This document shows positions 11,385 to 20,739 of a stretch of DNA of 64,000 nucleotides, one piece after another. The first letter of the stretch is position 1, and every line of letters begins with the position of its first letter. Both the position numbers and the translations under genes were made by a program. This DNA is from Prorocentrum cordatum (Eukaryota; Sar; Dinophyceae; Prorocentrales; Prorocentraceae). The DNA lies in contig CAUYUJ010015684.1 in assembly GCA_963575745.1 (NCBI GenBank), positions 110,001 through 174,000 of the forward strand, given 5' to 3'. The notes beneath the pieces are model-generated. The model did no database searches. It was given only the letters and a program-made list of their open reading frames with translations, and had not been told where the DNA came from.

Positions 11385-11520
11385 CCTTCTCCACCATCCT
11401 CCCCCCTCTTGGGGTATCGGATGGTTTCCCCCACCATTTGTTCTTCTGCATGCCCCCCCACTTCCCTGATCACCGCAACTCTCCATGGCATCGTTTCTGG
11501 ATGGGCTGGCCGGGATTTGT
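11385..11520 (+). repeat. Dispersed repeat family R6, copy 1
   Basis: Shares gcatgc, then gcatcgtttctggatgggctgg, read in blocks of at most twenty bases, with 60,205-60,345. The shorter core gatgggctggtgggg is also found at 20,422, and the downstream acgcgaagcgt at 12,300. Confidence 0.6.
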
Positions 11521-11639
11521 TTGGGCACGCTGGCTCGCGAAGCACGTCGAAAGCCGCGCGGGACAGGCGGGCTACGCGCCGACGGAAGGAAAAAACAGCG
11601 AGCAAGAGCGGCCCCATCAGAAGCCCCGCTGAGCTCAAC

Positions 11640-12110
11640 GCGGCCAGAACGGCGCGGAACCAGGAGCCGGTGACGGCTGGTGGGAGATTTTTGTTTGATC
11701 GCGACCGCGGCGGGACGTCGGGCGGCGCCCAGGAACGTAGCACAGGGGCAACGGCCTAAATTCGCGCACAGGGAGAAGGAGGGGCGAAGAGAGACAAGAG
11801 AAAGCGGGGAGGAGAACAAACGGGAGGCGAGCCTCGCTGCCGCGCACAGGACGGCGCACACCAGGAATACCTTCCAGGCGAAGTGCAACACAAAAACTGT
11901 GGAATTCAACTTGACCGACAGCTCGAACATGCCGAGGAGGAACACCAGCAAGACGAACAGCGAGCCCAGGGCCAAGCCAAGGCACCGCGGATGCGAGTGA
12001 CAGCGATGTCGCGCGCCTCGGTGGATGCCGACCAACGCCATGCAGGCGCTCAACGGAGCAAGTCCGGATCGCCAGACACCGACGAGACAGGTGTCGGGGG
12101 TGCCGTCAGG
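11640..12110 (-). other. Hydrophobic minus-strand reading frame (possible exon)
   Basis: The minus strand encodes a Met-initiated stretch at about 12,045 followed by two strongly hydrophobic segments, one around LALGSLFVLLVFLLGMFEL and one around VLHFAWKVFLVCAVLCAAA, separated by a short polar loop. This is the profile of two membrane helices. I do not recognise the family. The frame extends both ways into repeat-like sequence, and no splice sites could be confirmed. Together with the hydrophobic frame at 14,830-15,090 on the same strand it could be part of a spread-out membrane-protein gene, or a chance frame in GC-rich DNA. Confidence 0.25.
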
Positions 12111-12284
12111 GTGGGTGCGAGCAGCACGCGCCACCAGGAAGGCTAAGGGGCCCAGCTTGAGGACCGACAGGGATGAGCCTGCGCGGTGAGGGGGGACCGG
12201 GAGTCCGTCGACCCCGTGCGGGGAGGGAGGCCGTGGACCCAGGAAATAAGGCCGGCAGACACAGAGAGGCAGCCGGTGACAGGG

Positions 12285-12317
12285 GGGGCTGGTGGGGGCA
12301 CGCGAAGCGTCAACAAT
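12285..12317 (+). repeat. Fragment of repeat family R6
   Basis: ggctggtgggggcacgcgaa matches the downstream half of the R6 copies at 20,430 and 60,320. Confidence 0.4.
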
Positions 12318-12585
12318 TCGCAAGAGCTTCACGGATTGAGGGCGGGTGGTTTTCAAAATGTGGCTCTCGTCTAAGCGCCGCGCACATTCCAAAAATTACA
12401 GGAGATCCACGGAGTGAGGGCGGATCCTTTTCAAAATGTGGCTCTCGCCTGGGCGCCGCGCACATAATTTTGAATCATTCGCAAGAGCTTTACGGATTGA
12501 GGGCGGCTCCTCTTCAAAAGTTGACTCTCGCCCCAACGCCGCGCAGATTCTATTAAACAAGTTGCAGGAGCTTCATTGATCATTA
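12318..12585. repeat. Tandem repeat, about 83-bp unit, 3.3 copies
   Basis: Three units start with ttcgcaagagctt-acgga or a variant at about 12,318, 12,398 and 12,478; a partial fourth starts near 12,560. Each contains gattgagggcgg, ttcaaaatgtggctctcg and gcgccgcgcaca. The units differ by substitutions. Confidence 0.8.
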
Positions 12586-13077
12586 CGGTTAACGATACCA
12601 GAGACATGCTGTGAAACGAGTCAGGCCTGTCAGGGCGCAACCGTTACGTTGATTCGCGGTGTTGAAATCCCAGGAATGGTGATCTGGCACGGTTCAGGAT
12701 CGCCAAGACGCATCAGTCAGGTTGATTCGTGGCGTTGAAGTCCTGAGAAGGGTGTGCTGTCACGCTAAAAGATTGTCACTCAGATGTCGTCCAACGGGGC
12801 ACGTCCCTCAGTGGAAACGAATAGTTTAGGGACCTATGAAGGGGGAGCTTGGAAGGAGGGTGGATTCCAACATCGTTGATGAGTCTTGGGTTTACACTGG
12901 TCCTCCTCTTCATCATCATCCTCCTCCCACTAATTCACCTTTATTCTTCCTCCCTCCTCCCCCCGTTCCCCATGAACATCGAGCGACCTTTATTATGCGT
13001 CCTCCCGACGCGCTCGAATACGCCTGATTCACCGAGGCGTTGCACTCAACGGCTATCGGAAAGGTCTGAAAATCTCA
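12586..13077. other. Unassigned sequence
   Basis: Contains a weak duplication, ttgattcg(c/t)ggtgttgaa, at about 12,650 and 12,720. No gene recognised. Confidence 0.4.
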
Positions 13078-13260
13078 TATTTGGAAACCCGAACTAGGAA
13101 GGGAAAAAAGGCACGATGCTCAACAACAAATGTGTTCCCAACCCGACAGCGGCCGCTGTTGGGCAGGCGGCCTTCTGTCTCAAATGGACGACGTCCGCGG
13201 CGACGCCGACAGCGATCCCTGTTCAAAACGAATCGGAAGATTGCCGTCGGTCCTTGTACC
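13078..13260 (+). repeat. Dispersed repeat family R3, copy 2
   Basis: Same orientation as 3,829-4,010; retains the palindrome-like gacagcggccgctgttggg and the closing segment before cttgtacc. Confidence 0.7.
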
Positions 13261-13416
13261 GTTCGGAGGATCGTACCGATCGTGCCGATAGGAGGTTGCG
13301 GAGGAGGCTCGTGCCGATGGGGGGCGTCACGGAAGAGGATGGTCTGCCAAGGGTCGGTGAGGCCGCCCCTGAATCACCACCCGCCCGAAGAACCCCTGGC
13401 AGGGCCGCCGTTGTTG

Positions 13417-13575
13417 AAGGGGCCCACAAACACACAAATAAATACACACCAATAAAAAGATTCCCCATATTTTCCCATATGTTCTGGATTTTTGTCTTCC
13501 CCCCCACTTCCCATATTTCCCCATATTTTCCTGGGGATCGACACTTAATTGTGTCTGTGTTTTTGTTCCCTCCTG
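13417..13575 (+). repeat. Dispersed repeat family R1, copy 1
   Basis: About 160 bases beginning gaaggggccc, then acacacaaataaatacacac, then two rounds of ccatattttcccatat, and ending gtgtctgtgt followed by t-rich sequence and ccctcctg. Further copies are at 25,931, 48,955 and 49,560, all on the plus strand. Confidence 0.85.
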
Positions 13576-13734
13576 AATTGTCTCGACGGGCCCTCCTCCT
13601 GGCGGGGCGGAGGCGCGCGCGGCGTGCTCGTTTTCTGGAACGGCGGCTGCTTGGCAGCCTCCCAGCGCGGGGCCGCACGGGGGGCCATGGCCCGGCACGG
13701 GGCGCCCCCTTTTGAAGGGAGGCGCCGCCGGGGG

Positions 13735-14510
13735 GGGGGGGGCGCGGAAGGCCGGCACAAGGAGGAGGAGGCGGAGGAGGAGGAGGAGGAGGACGAGGAG
13801 GACGAGGGACGAGGAGGGGGGGGGGAGGGGGGGGAGGAGACGGAAGGCGAGCAAGAAAAGGGGGAGGAGGAGGAGAGATGGAGGAAGGGAACGCGGGAGG
13901 TAAGAGGAATGAGGGGGTGGAGGGAAGGGGAGGGGGGGCGGGGGAGGAGGAAGAAGAGGCGCAAGAGGATTTTTTTTCCGTCTCACGTTTTCACGTCTGG
14001 GGGTGCATCCGGGTGGCCGCCGAATACGGCCAAAAGCCGCCTCTGCGCGCTGGCTGGGCGGCGCGCAGGACAGCTGAAACACCCTGCCCGCAGGCGACTG
14101 CAGGCAACAGACCGCCGACCTGGTGACGGCGGTGCCGATACCTGCAAAGAGGAGCTCAGCAGGCAACACGACAAGGCTTTGCCCCCGTGGCCAGGCCAGG
14201 AAACTGCGCCAAAAATGTGTCGGCGCCGAAGACCGCCCGAAGAGCCACAGTCGGGGAGCTCAGAGCCTGAGGAGGAGGAGGAGGAGGAGGAGGAGGAGGA
14301 GGAGGAGGAGGAGGAGGAGGAGGAGGAGGAGGAGGAGAAGGAGAAGGAGGAGGAGGAGAGGAGGAGGAGGAGGAGGAGGAGGACGGGGAGGAGCAGGCGG
14401 AGGAGGAGGAGGAGGAGGAGGAGGAGGAGGAGGAGGAGGACGAGGAGGGGAGAGAGAGAGAGAGAGGGGAAAGTGAAGGGGAAGAGGGGGGGGGGGGGGG
14501 CAATATTCAA
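13735..14510. repeat. GA-rich region with GAG arrays
   Basis: (gag)n at 13,760-13,810 and 14,270-14,450 with G-rich sequence between and a ga dinucleotide run near 14,450. 13,980-14,260 is less repetitive, but no gene was recognised there. Confidence 0.85.
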
Positions 14511-16460
14511 TCGGCAACCAGCAAAAAAGGAAGGAATAAGGACGAAAGTAAAAACACGCACCCACGCACGCTCTTGATCTGCGGGGCGAGAGCGAGCCCC
14601 TTCCGCTAGAAGCTAGGCGGGCTACGCGCAGCTTTAGTTAGGGAGACAGGGCACAGGAAGGCGGGGCCGCAGGCGGCCAGGAGCGGGCGGGGCCCGGGGA
14701 ACAGGCGGCGCCGAAGTGGATGTACAGGAAAGGTACGCTTTGGACAAGAACCGAGGGCGAAGTCCCGGAAGGCGAAGGAAGTGGTGTTGCCGTCAACGGC
14801 GCTCCGCGAACACCAGCCTCAAGCGCTGCAGGGGGGGATGCGCCACGTGACCAGGTCGACGCCCAGGAGGAAGAAGAGCACCACGAAGACGATGAGCAAC
14901 GTTGCGCCACCAGATGATGCAGAGGAGGCCCAGGGTGGTAGTCCAATCCACGACCAGGCAGCAGTGAAGCTTGAGGTGCGGCCTCCAGACGAACTGGCCG
15001 CCCATGACCGACAGGAAGCCGGTGAGCTGCAGGGAGAAAACCTGTCCTGCATCGGCAGCGCGTGAAGACGGGCAGCAGCCACACACGATGCGCTGACGTC
15101 CGCAATGCCAAGGGCCGGGCCTGAGCCGCGCAGCGCCATGGCTAGCGGGGCCGCCGAGGCGGTGCAGCGCCTAGCACCGGGCCGAAGCCAGCGCAGTGCC
15201 GGGCGCTGCCGCCATGGGAGGGGGGGGAAGCGAGCGGGAGGGGAAGAAGCGAACAGGAAGGAGAAGGGCCGGTGGTGACCGCCAGCCGTCGACGTGCCAG
15301 CCCGCACCATCGGTGCTCACAAGGGTGGAGCTGGGCACCCAGTGGGATCAGGTGGGACACACGGTCCCAATACACGTTAAAGACAGGAGGGGGAGGAGGG
15401 GAGCAGGTCACCGAAGAGGGAGGAGGGGAACAGGTCGCCGAAGCCGTGGATCAGGCTGACTTGGACGCAAACTGACTGGCGTCAGCGCGTAGCCCTGCCC
15501 CCCGTGGCAGCGCCCCTCATGTCGCGCATGCCCGTCTCGTGCGCCCACCTAAGACGGGAGTGCCGATGGGCTACCAGGTTCCTGCAGCCGGCGCTGCAGC
15601 CTCTGCCGTTGTCGGAAGAGGTAGGGGATCAGGAGGACACGCGGTCCCAGGCCCAGGGGCGAAGGGGGAGGGGGAAAGGGGATCAGGTGGTGTGCATGGC
15701 CAGCGGTGTGTTGGTTGCACACAGAGTACTGCCGCAGTCTGCAGGGAACGGAATGAGCCGGGCGTGACACCCTGCGCACTGGCAGGGGGGGGGCGGGACC
15801 CGAGCAGCCACACACACACACACACACACACGCACAAACACCAACAACCACGCACACTGCCGTTCAGCACGACAGGCACACAGTCACGAGCAGGAGGGGG
15901 CAGGAGGAGGTTGTGGGGAACGACGAGGAACGGAAGGATGATAAGGAAAAAGTGGGAGGGGGGAAGGTCGAGACCGCGGGGGGGGCATGAGGACGAGGGG
16001 GGGAGAGGGAAGACGAGAAGAACAGGGAGAACAAGAGGGGAGGGGAATGGGTCACCGTGAAAAGAGGCGCGAACAGGAAAGGGCGGAGATTGCGGGAAAA
16101 AGGCGCGCACGGGAAGCGGGAACAGACATAGGGAGGAGGAGAACGAGGAGGAGGAGGAGGACCTGTGCCCCCCGCAGGCGGGCACCCACCGTCACAGCCC
16201 ACTGACAGGGAGGCGCCCAGCAGCGCAGTGCACGCGGGCGGGAAAGCAGACAAAGGGGGGCGGCGCAGCAGCGGCGGTGGCGGCGAGGGCACTCGCTCGA
16301 CGCTCCTGGGAACTCCCCGGCGCGTGAGCGGCAGGAGAGGGAAGGAACAGCCAACGTTCGAACCGAAGGGGTGCTCCCGGTCGAGACGAGGCCTGCTGAC
16401 TCACCAGCAGCAAGGCAGAGGAGCCCAACGGTCCAACCCAACGTGCATCACCAGCAGCAG
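14511..16460. other. Unassigned region with biased reading frames
   Basis: About 2 kb of G-rich plus-strand sequence. It contains (ca)n at 15,808-15,830 and gga-rich stretches. On the minus strand 14,830-15,090 reads as a hydrophobic, cysteine- and tryptophan-containing stretch that changes frame near 14,905. I cannot assign a family and see no convincing exon borders. Confidence 0.25.
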
Positions 16461-16720
16461 CGGCAAGGAGGAGGAGGAGGAGGAGGAGGAGGAGGAGAAT
16501 CAGGGAAAGAGGAAGCTGAGCGCAAGGAGGATGAGGCGGAGGATGGAGAGGGGATCGAGGAGCGAGGATGAGCAGGAAGAGGAGGGTGAGCAAAAGGGGA
16601 GTTTGAGAAAGCGAGGACGACAAGGTTCGTGGAGACTGGATCGCGTTGTGGAAGACGGTGGTAAGGAAGGAAGGGAGGAGGAGGAGGAAGAAGAAGAAGA
16701 AGCTGATAGCGAGGATGGCC
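16461..16720. repeat. GGA/GAA-rich array
   Basis: (gga)n at 16,464-16,497 and a second purine-rich patch at 16,670-16,705. Confidence 0.7.
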
Positions 16721-16792
16721 AAGCAAACTGGATGGGTACAGGGCACCTAAGCTCATGTCTTGGGTTGGGGCGGCCAGCAGAGAAGCACGGGT

Positions 16793-16955
16793 GATGTTGA
16801 TAATGCATCCACCGATGTGAAGAGAGGTAGGAAGTTGAGGCGGAAGGTTGAGGGGAGGGGTCTCGAGGATTGAGATGTTGATGGTGCGTGCACCGATGTG
16901 AAGAGAGGGAGTGGGTTGAAGCTGAAGGTTGAGGGGAAGGGACTGGAGGATGGAA
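16793..16955. repeat. Two-copy tandem repeat, 81-bp unit
   Basis: gatgttgat followed by accgatgtgaagagagg at 16,793 and again at 16,874, with gaaggttgagggg in both units. Confidence 0.7.
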
Positions 16956-17394
16956 ATGAAATAAGCAGGTATTGAGGAGGAAGTGAAGCTGCATCAGCGG
17001 GGGTGAGGAGGAGGTTGGGGAAGACGCTGAACAAGCCGCTAAAGAGGGCGACAAGGCGGGGGGCGGAAGAGGACGAGCAGAGGGGGAGAGAGGGACGTGG
17101 GTCGAGGATGAGTGCGCCGAGAAGGAGAAAGGGGGCCCTGCAGATCTCGCGAAAGCGCCGCCACCAGTTATTTGGCAGGCCACGCCCGCGAGGCAGGAAA
17201 AAGATGCCCTACGCGCGCTGCCGCGCGCACCACCATGCGCCAGGCGCTACTATCCTCCTGGCGGCCATGTAGTCGTTTTCGTCAGTCTAGTCATCCTCAT
17301 GTTCCTCGGCCAGCTCATCACCAGCTCCTGCCTCCGACCCAATCTTCACCCTAACTGTCGTCCTCTTCCTCATCGTACTTATCATCCGCACCCT
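16956..17394. other. Unassigned sequence
   Basis: No gene or named element recognised. The plus strand stays open for about 90 codons at 17,003-17,272 with an Arg-rich product of no known family. Confidence 0.35.
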
Positions 17395-17640
17395 CGTCCT
17401 CGTCCTCGTCCTCGTCCTCCTCCTCCTCCTCGCCGCCCCCCTCCTCATCATAATATGACTCCTCCTCCGCACTCCTCTGGGATACTTCTCCTCCTCCTCC
17501 TCCTCCTCCTCCTCCTCCTGCTCCTCCTCCTCCTCCTCCTCCTCCTCGTCACCAATGTTCTAACTCCTCTTTGCCCTCTCGCCTCCTTTCCTTATTGTTC
17601 CTCCTCATGCTTATCATCCTCTTCCTCCTCCTCCTGTTCC
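17395..17640. repeat. CTC trinucleotide array
   Basis: (gtcctc)n and (ctc)n with interruptions, densest at 17,395-17,440 and 17,488-17,550. Confidence 0.85.
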
Positions 17641-17660
17641 CATTGGCTCTCCTACGCAAT

Positions 17661-17673
17661 CATTTTGGCTCAA
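17661..17673 (+). other. Possible relic of the dinoflagellate spliced leader
   Basis: cattttggctcaa is identical to 13 consecutive bases of the conserved 22-base dinoflagellate spliced leader. It lies 131 bases upstream of, and on the same strand as, the zinc-ribbon pseudogene. Spliced-leader relics are known to mark mRNAs that were copied back into dinoflagellate genomes. The five-prime part of the leader does not match, so this could still be chance. Confidence 0.4.
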
Positions 17674-17804
17674 AATTCTTGCCGTGCGAGAGCAGGGAAT
17701 GGATACCGCTGATCCTGAGCCAGTGCCGTCAGTCTGTCCCTGCACTGAAGTGCAGCTTTCGAATAACCGCCTTTCGCTCCCGTGCACCTGTCTTCTGAGA
17801 TGGC

Positions 17805-18461
17805 ATGGCGGGCGCGGACTCCTTGGAAATCGTGGGAAAGAGTCTGACCATGGGGGCGGTGGTCGCCACTGCTCACAAACAGCTCGTCTCTCGGAGCTAC
17901 TCGGTCTGCGCCACTTGTCAGCACTAGGAGTACGATAAGGACGGCAGCTGGAACTGCAGCAAGTGCGGCAGTGATTACGTGCTCAAAGATGCTGCAGTGC
18001 CAGAGCGTGAAGCGTCGGTGGACTCGGTACGTCAATTGGAGGCTCTGGAGAATGAGTACCCAGCGATGGCAGGAGTGTTCAGGGATGTCACGAAGCAGGC
18101 GCTCACTTGTCGGTCCAAGAAGGTCGAGAACACACGTCGCGCCGAATGAGTTTGCCAACATGATGTGGAGGGGAGACTTGCTACGGTTATCAAGTGCCGC
18201 GGGCTGTCGGCCAAAGCAGAGGGCGCCCATGCTGCCGAGGCGGCTACTCTGACCGAGCGTCAGCACGAGTTGCAGGTGGCGCTGGTCAACAAGAATCAGT
18301 TCAGTCAAGATGAGAGTCGCCCTGAGCTTCGAGCTGAAGATGCCAAGCCTCGCGCTGGTGCAGAGGAGGCTCGACGCGCAGCTGAGCAGCGTGTACAACC
18401 TGTGCCTGGCGCTGGCGAAGGAGGTGCTGCTGCCCCACATGTAATGCGGGATGACGATTAA
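17805..18461 (+). pseudogene. Zinc-ribbon/helical protein relic, retroelement ORF1-like
   Basis: One frame of 218 codons runs from ATG at 17,805 to a stop at 18,459, broken by TAG at codon 41 and TGA at codon 115. Near residues 36-60 it has a C-x2-C ... C-x2-C zinc-ribbon pattern (SVCATCQH, then SWNCSKCGSDY). From about residue 70 the product is charged and Glu/Ala/Gln-rich, consistent with an amphipathic helix. Such short zinc-ribbon plus helix proteins are typical of the first reading frame of dinoflagellate retroelements, but this is inference; a host gene relic is equally possible. The right end of the frame runs into the inverted-repeat element starting at 18,441. Over the last 130 bases a second plus frame is also protein-like and ends at the same boundary, so a frameshift there is possible. 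The two stops make a functional product unlikely. Confidence 0.45.
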
Positions 18462-18645
18462 TAAAAACAATGGTAGAGAACGATTAAAAAATAGTTTCCT
18501 GCTATTTCTGTACAATTTTCTGACTGGAGGAGAACGATTGAAAAAATTGTGTTCCAGCCCGCGGCCGGTTTTTTCTAATCGTCATCCCGGGCGCCGCCGC
18601 GTGAACACGACCCCCGGTCATTTACTAATCGTCATCCTCCATTAC
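18441..18645. mobile_element. Short inverted-repeat (MITE-like) element with a third internal terminus
   Basis: gtaatgcgggatgacgatta at the left is matched in inverse by taatcgtcatcctccattac at the right (18 of 20 bases). A further internal copy of the right terminus, taatcgtcatcccgg, lies at 18,576-18,590. The interior has a direct repeat, gagaacgatt followed by A-runs, at about 18,477 and 18,532. No transposase frame and no clear target duplication. Confidence 0.6.
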
Positions 18646-19454
18646 CCGACCAAGTCCCCGGCGGTCCCAGGCCTCCTCCCGCTGCTCCTGCTGTGGGAGC
18701 TCCTGCTGCGGATCGCGGCAGTCTGTCTCCGCCCAGGTGGACGAGAACGAGGCGAGCGACGTCGCCACACGTGGGTTTCCTGACCATCATGTTACCGAGT
18801 TGGACGGGAATCAGGGAGCGTTCGCTGGAGCGGGCCCTCACCGAGGTCCAGCGCACCAGGATGGACAGCGCCGTGGTCTGCCAGGCCGCCCAGAAGGCCA
18901 ACAAGCGGCCGCATACCACGAGGGAGGGTGCGCCGCCAGCCCCGACAGGGTCACGGCGCAGGCGGGAGAGCGGGCTGCGAGACCAGCGGCCGCCCCGCCC
19001 CCAGCGCCGCGGCCGCCCCAGCTGGCAGCGCAGCAGCAGGCTCAGGTGGCCTTTTGGCATCCGGGCCCGGCACGTGGGTGCCCAAACTAGTGCAGTCGAG
19101 CGCCTGTCTTGCAAGATCACATGCTGGAACGACATGTCATTGCCCTTCGCCCAGGCACGAAAGCCATCGCGCAACGGGCTTTCGAATGTGAGCATCACCT
19201 TCGAGAGGGCAGATAATCGAGAATCCCACCAGCAATTTGGGCGTGAGTGGTTTAGAGAGCTCTCTCTGTCCTCAACCCCCCTTCTTCCCCTTCGGGGAGG
19301 GGTTTACCCCTCCCCCTACCCCCTCCCCCTGGGCCTGGAGAGGGAGGGCCGAGCGTCGTCAGGGGGGTCGTTTTCGACTCCTTGGAGGGCTAAAAAACGA
19401 CGACCCTCACGAGGATTCTGGCCCCGACAGGGGGGACGGAGTTTGGCCCCTCTG
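18646..19454. other. Unassigned sequence
   Basis: GC-rich; plus frames of more than 100 codons are open in two phases across 18,690-19,220 and may continue the relic upstream, but I could match neither to a family. 19,260-19,340 is pyrimidine-rich. Confidence 0.35.
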
Positions 19455-19615
19455 CTCTTCTGTGAAGCCAAAATCATTGATTTTACGACGGTTTCGGCCC
19501 CATTTTGGCCTTCTGAGGGGGCCGCGCTCATCTTCCTTCATAGCAAAATCATTGATTCTACGAAAGTTTTGGGTTCATTTTGTCCTTCTCAGGGGGCAGC
19601 GCTCATTTGCGCTTC
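19455..19615. repeat. Two-copy tandem repeat, 75-bp unit
   Basis: aaaatcattgatt at 19,470 and 19,545, each followed by tacgaaagttt-like sequence, cattttg, ccttct and gcgctcat. Confidence 0.7.
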
Positions 19616-19619
19616 TGAG

Positions 19620-19860
19620 GAGGTCGCAAGAGGCCCCAAGATGGCCCCAAGAGGCTCCCAGGAGGCTCCCAAGAGGCCTCCAAGAGGCCCCCAAGAGGCC
19701 CCCAAGAGGCCCCAAGAGGCCCCCAAGAGGCCCCCAAGAGGCCCCCAAGAGGCCCCAAGAGGCCCCAAGAGGCCCCCAAGAGGCCCCCAAGAGGCCCCCA
19801 AGAGGCCCCCAAGAGGCCCCAAGAGGCTCCAAGAGGCCCCCAAGAGGCCCCACGAGGAGC
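19620..19860. repeat. Minisatellite (ccaagaggccc)n
   Basis: About twenty units of 11-12 bases, ccaagaggcccc, with one-base length variation. It shares its core with 8,490-9,080. Confidence 0.9.
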
Positions 19861-20260
19861 CCGAACGACTCACACCAGGACGAGGGGCCCGAACGACTCA
19901 CACCACGAAGAGCCCGAACGACTCACACCACAAGGAGGGGCCCGAACGACTCACACCAGGACGAGGCGCCCGAACGACTCACACCACGAGGAGCCCGAAC
20001 GACTCACACCACGACGCGGGCCCCGAACGACTCACACCACGAGGAGCCCGAACGAGTCACACCAGGAGGAGGGGCCCGAACGACTCACACCAGGATGAGG
20101 GGCCCGAACAACTCACACCACGAGAAGCCCGAACGACTCACACCAGGACGAAGAGCCCGAACGACTCACACCACGAAGAGCCCGAACGACTCACACCAGG
20201 AAGAAGGGCCCGAACGACTCACACCAGGACGAGAAACCCCAAACGACTCAAATCACGAGG
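19861..20260. repeat. Minisatellite, gcccgaacgactcacacca units
   Basis: About fifteen tandem units of 23-29 bases, each with gcccgaacgactcacacca followed by a variable ggacgaggg, cgaaga or cgaggag tail. Confidence 0.9.
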
Positions 20261-20329
20261 AGCGCTTTCTCTCCCTCCTCCTCCGCCTCGTCCTTCTCCC
20301 GCTCCCCCCACAAGGAGGATGTACAAGGA

Positions 20330-20450
20330 GGCGGGAGGAAGGAGGAATAGGGGAGATATGCGGGGCCAATCGGACACACGCCTGAAAAACACGACTGTCG
20401 GCATGCTTCGCAAGAGTTGCTGCTGTGAGATGGGCTGGTGGGGATACGCG
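20330..20450 (+). repeat. Dispersed repeat family R6, copy 2
   Basis: Contains gcatgc, gatgggctggtggggat and acgcgaagcgt in the same order as the copy at 60,205-60,345. Confidence 0.5.
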
Positions 20451-20692
20451 AAGCGTAAAGAATTGCCAAGGAAAGTGACACCACATGGAATGGAGGCCAC
20501 ATGTCTACCCTGCGTTCCCAGTCCCTTGAGGGGGGTCCCACGGGGGGGGCTAGTGTCTAGGCGGTTCGTTGTTCGACGATGTTTGGCCAGTGCTGGGCTC
20601 ACTTTAGACAGTGGTCCAATCAAATGCTGGCGTTTCCTGGAGCCTAGGACTAAGCATGTTGAGATAGCGATAGGAGTGATAAGCCTGTGTAT

Positions 20693-20694
20693 AG

Positions 20695-20732
<38 letters not shown>
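20693..20732. repeat. AT then GT dinucleotide run
   Basis: (at)n at 20,693-20,720 passing into (gt)n. Confidence 0.9.
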
Positions 20733-20739
20733 TGTTTCG

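Noticed and set aside
11232-12392. A single 386-codon minus gene
   Set aside because: The ends lie in dispersed repeats R4 and R6; only the hydrophobic middle part is plausible as coding and is reported at low confidence.
19861-20260. CRISPR-like array
   Set aside because: Units are adjacent and lack unique spacers of constant length; it is an ordinary minisatellite in eukaryotic-type DNA.
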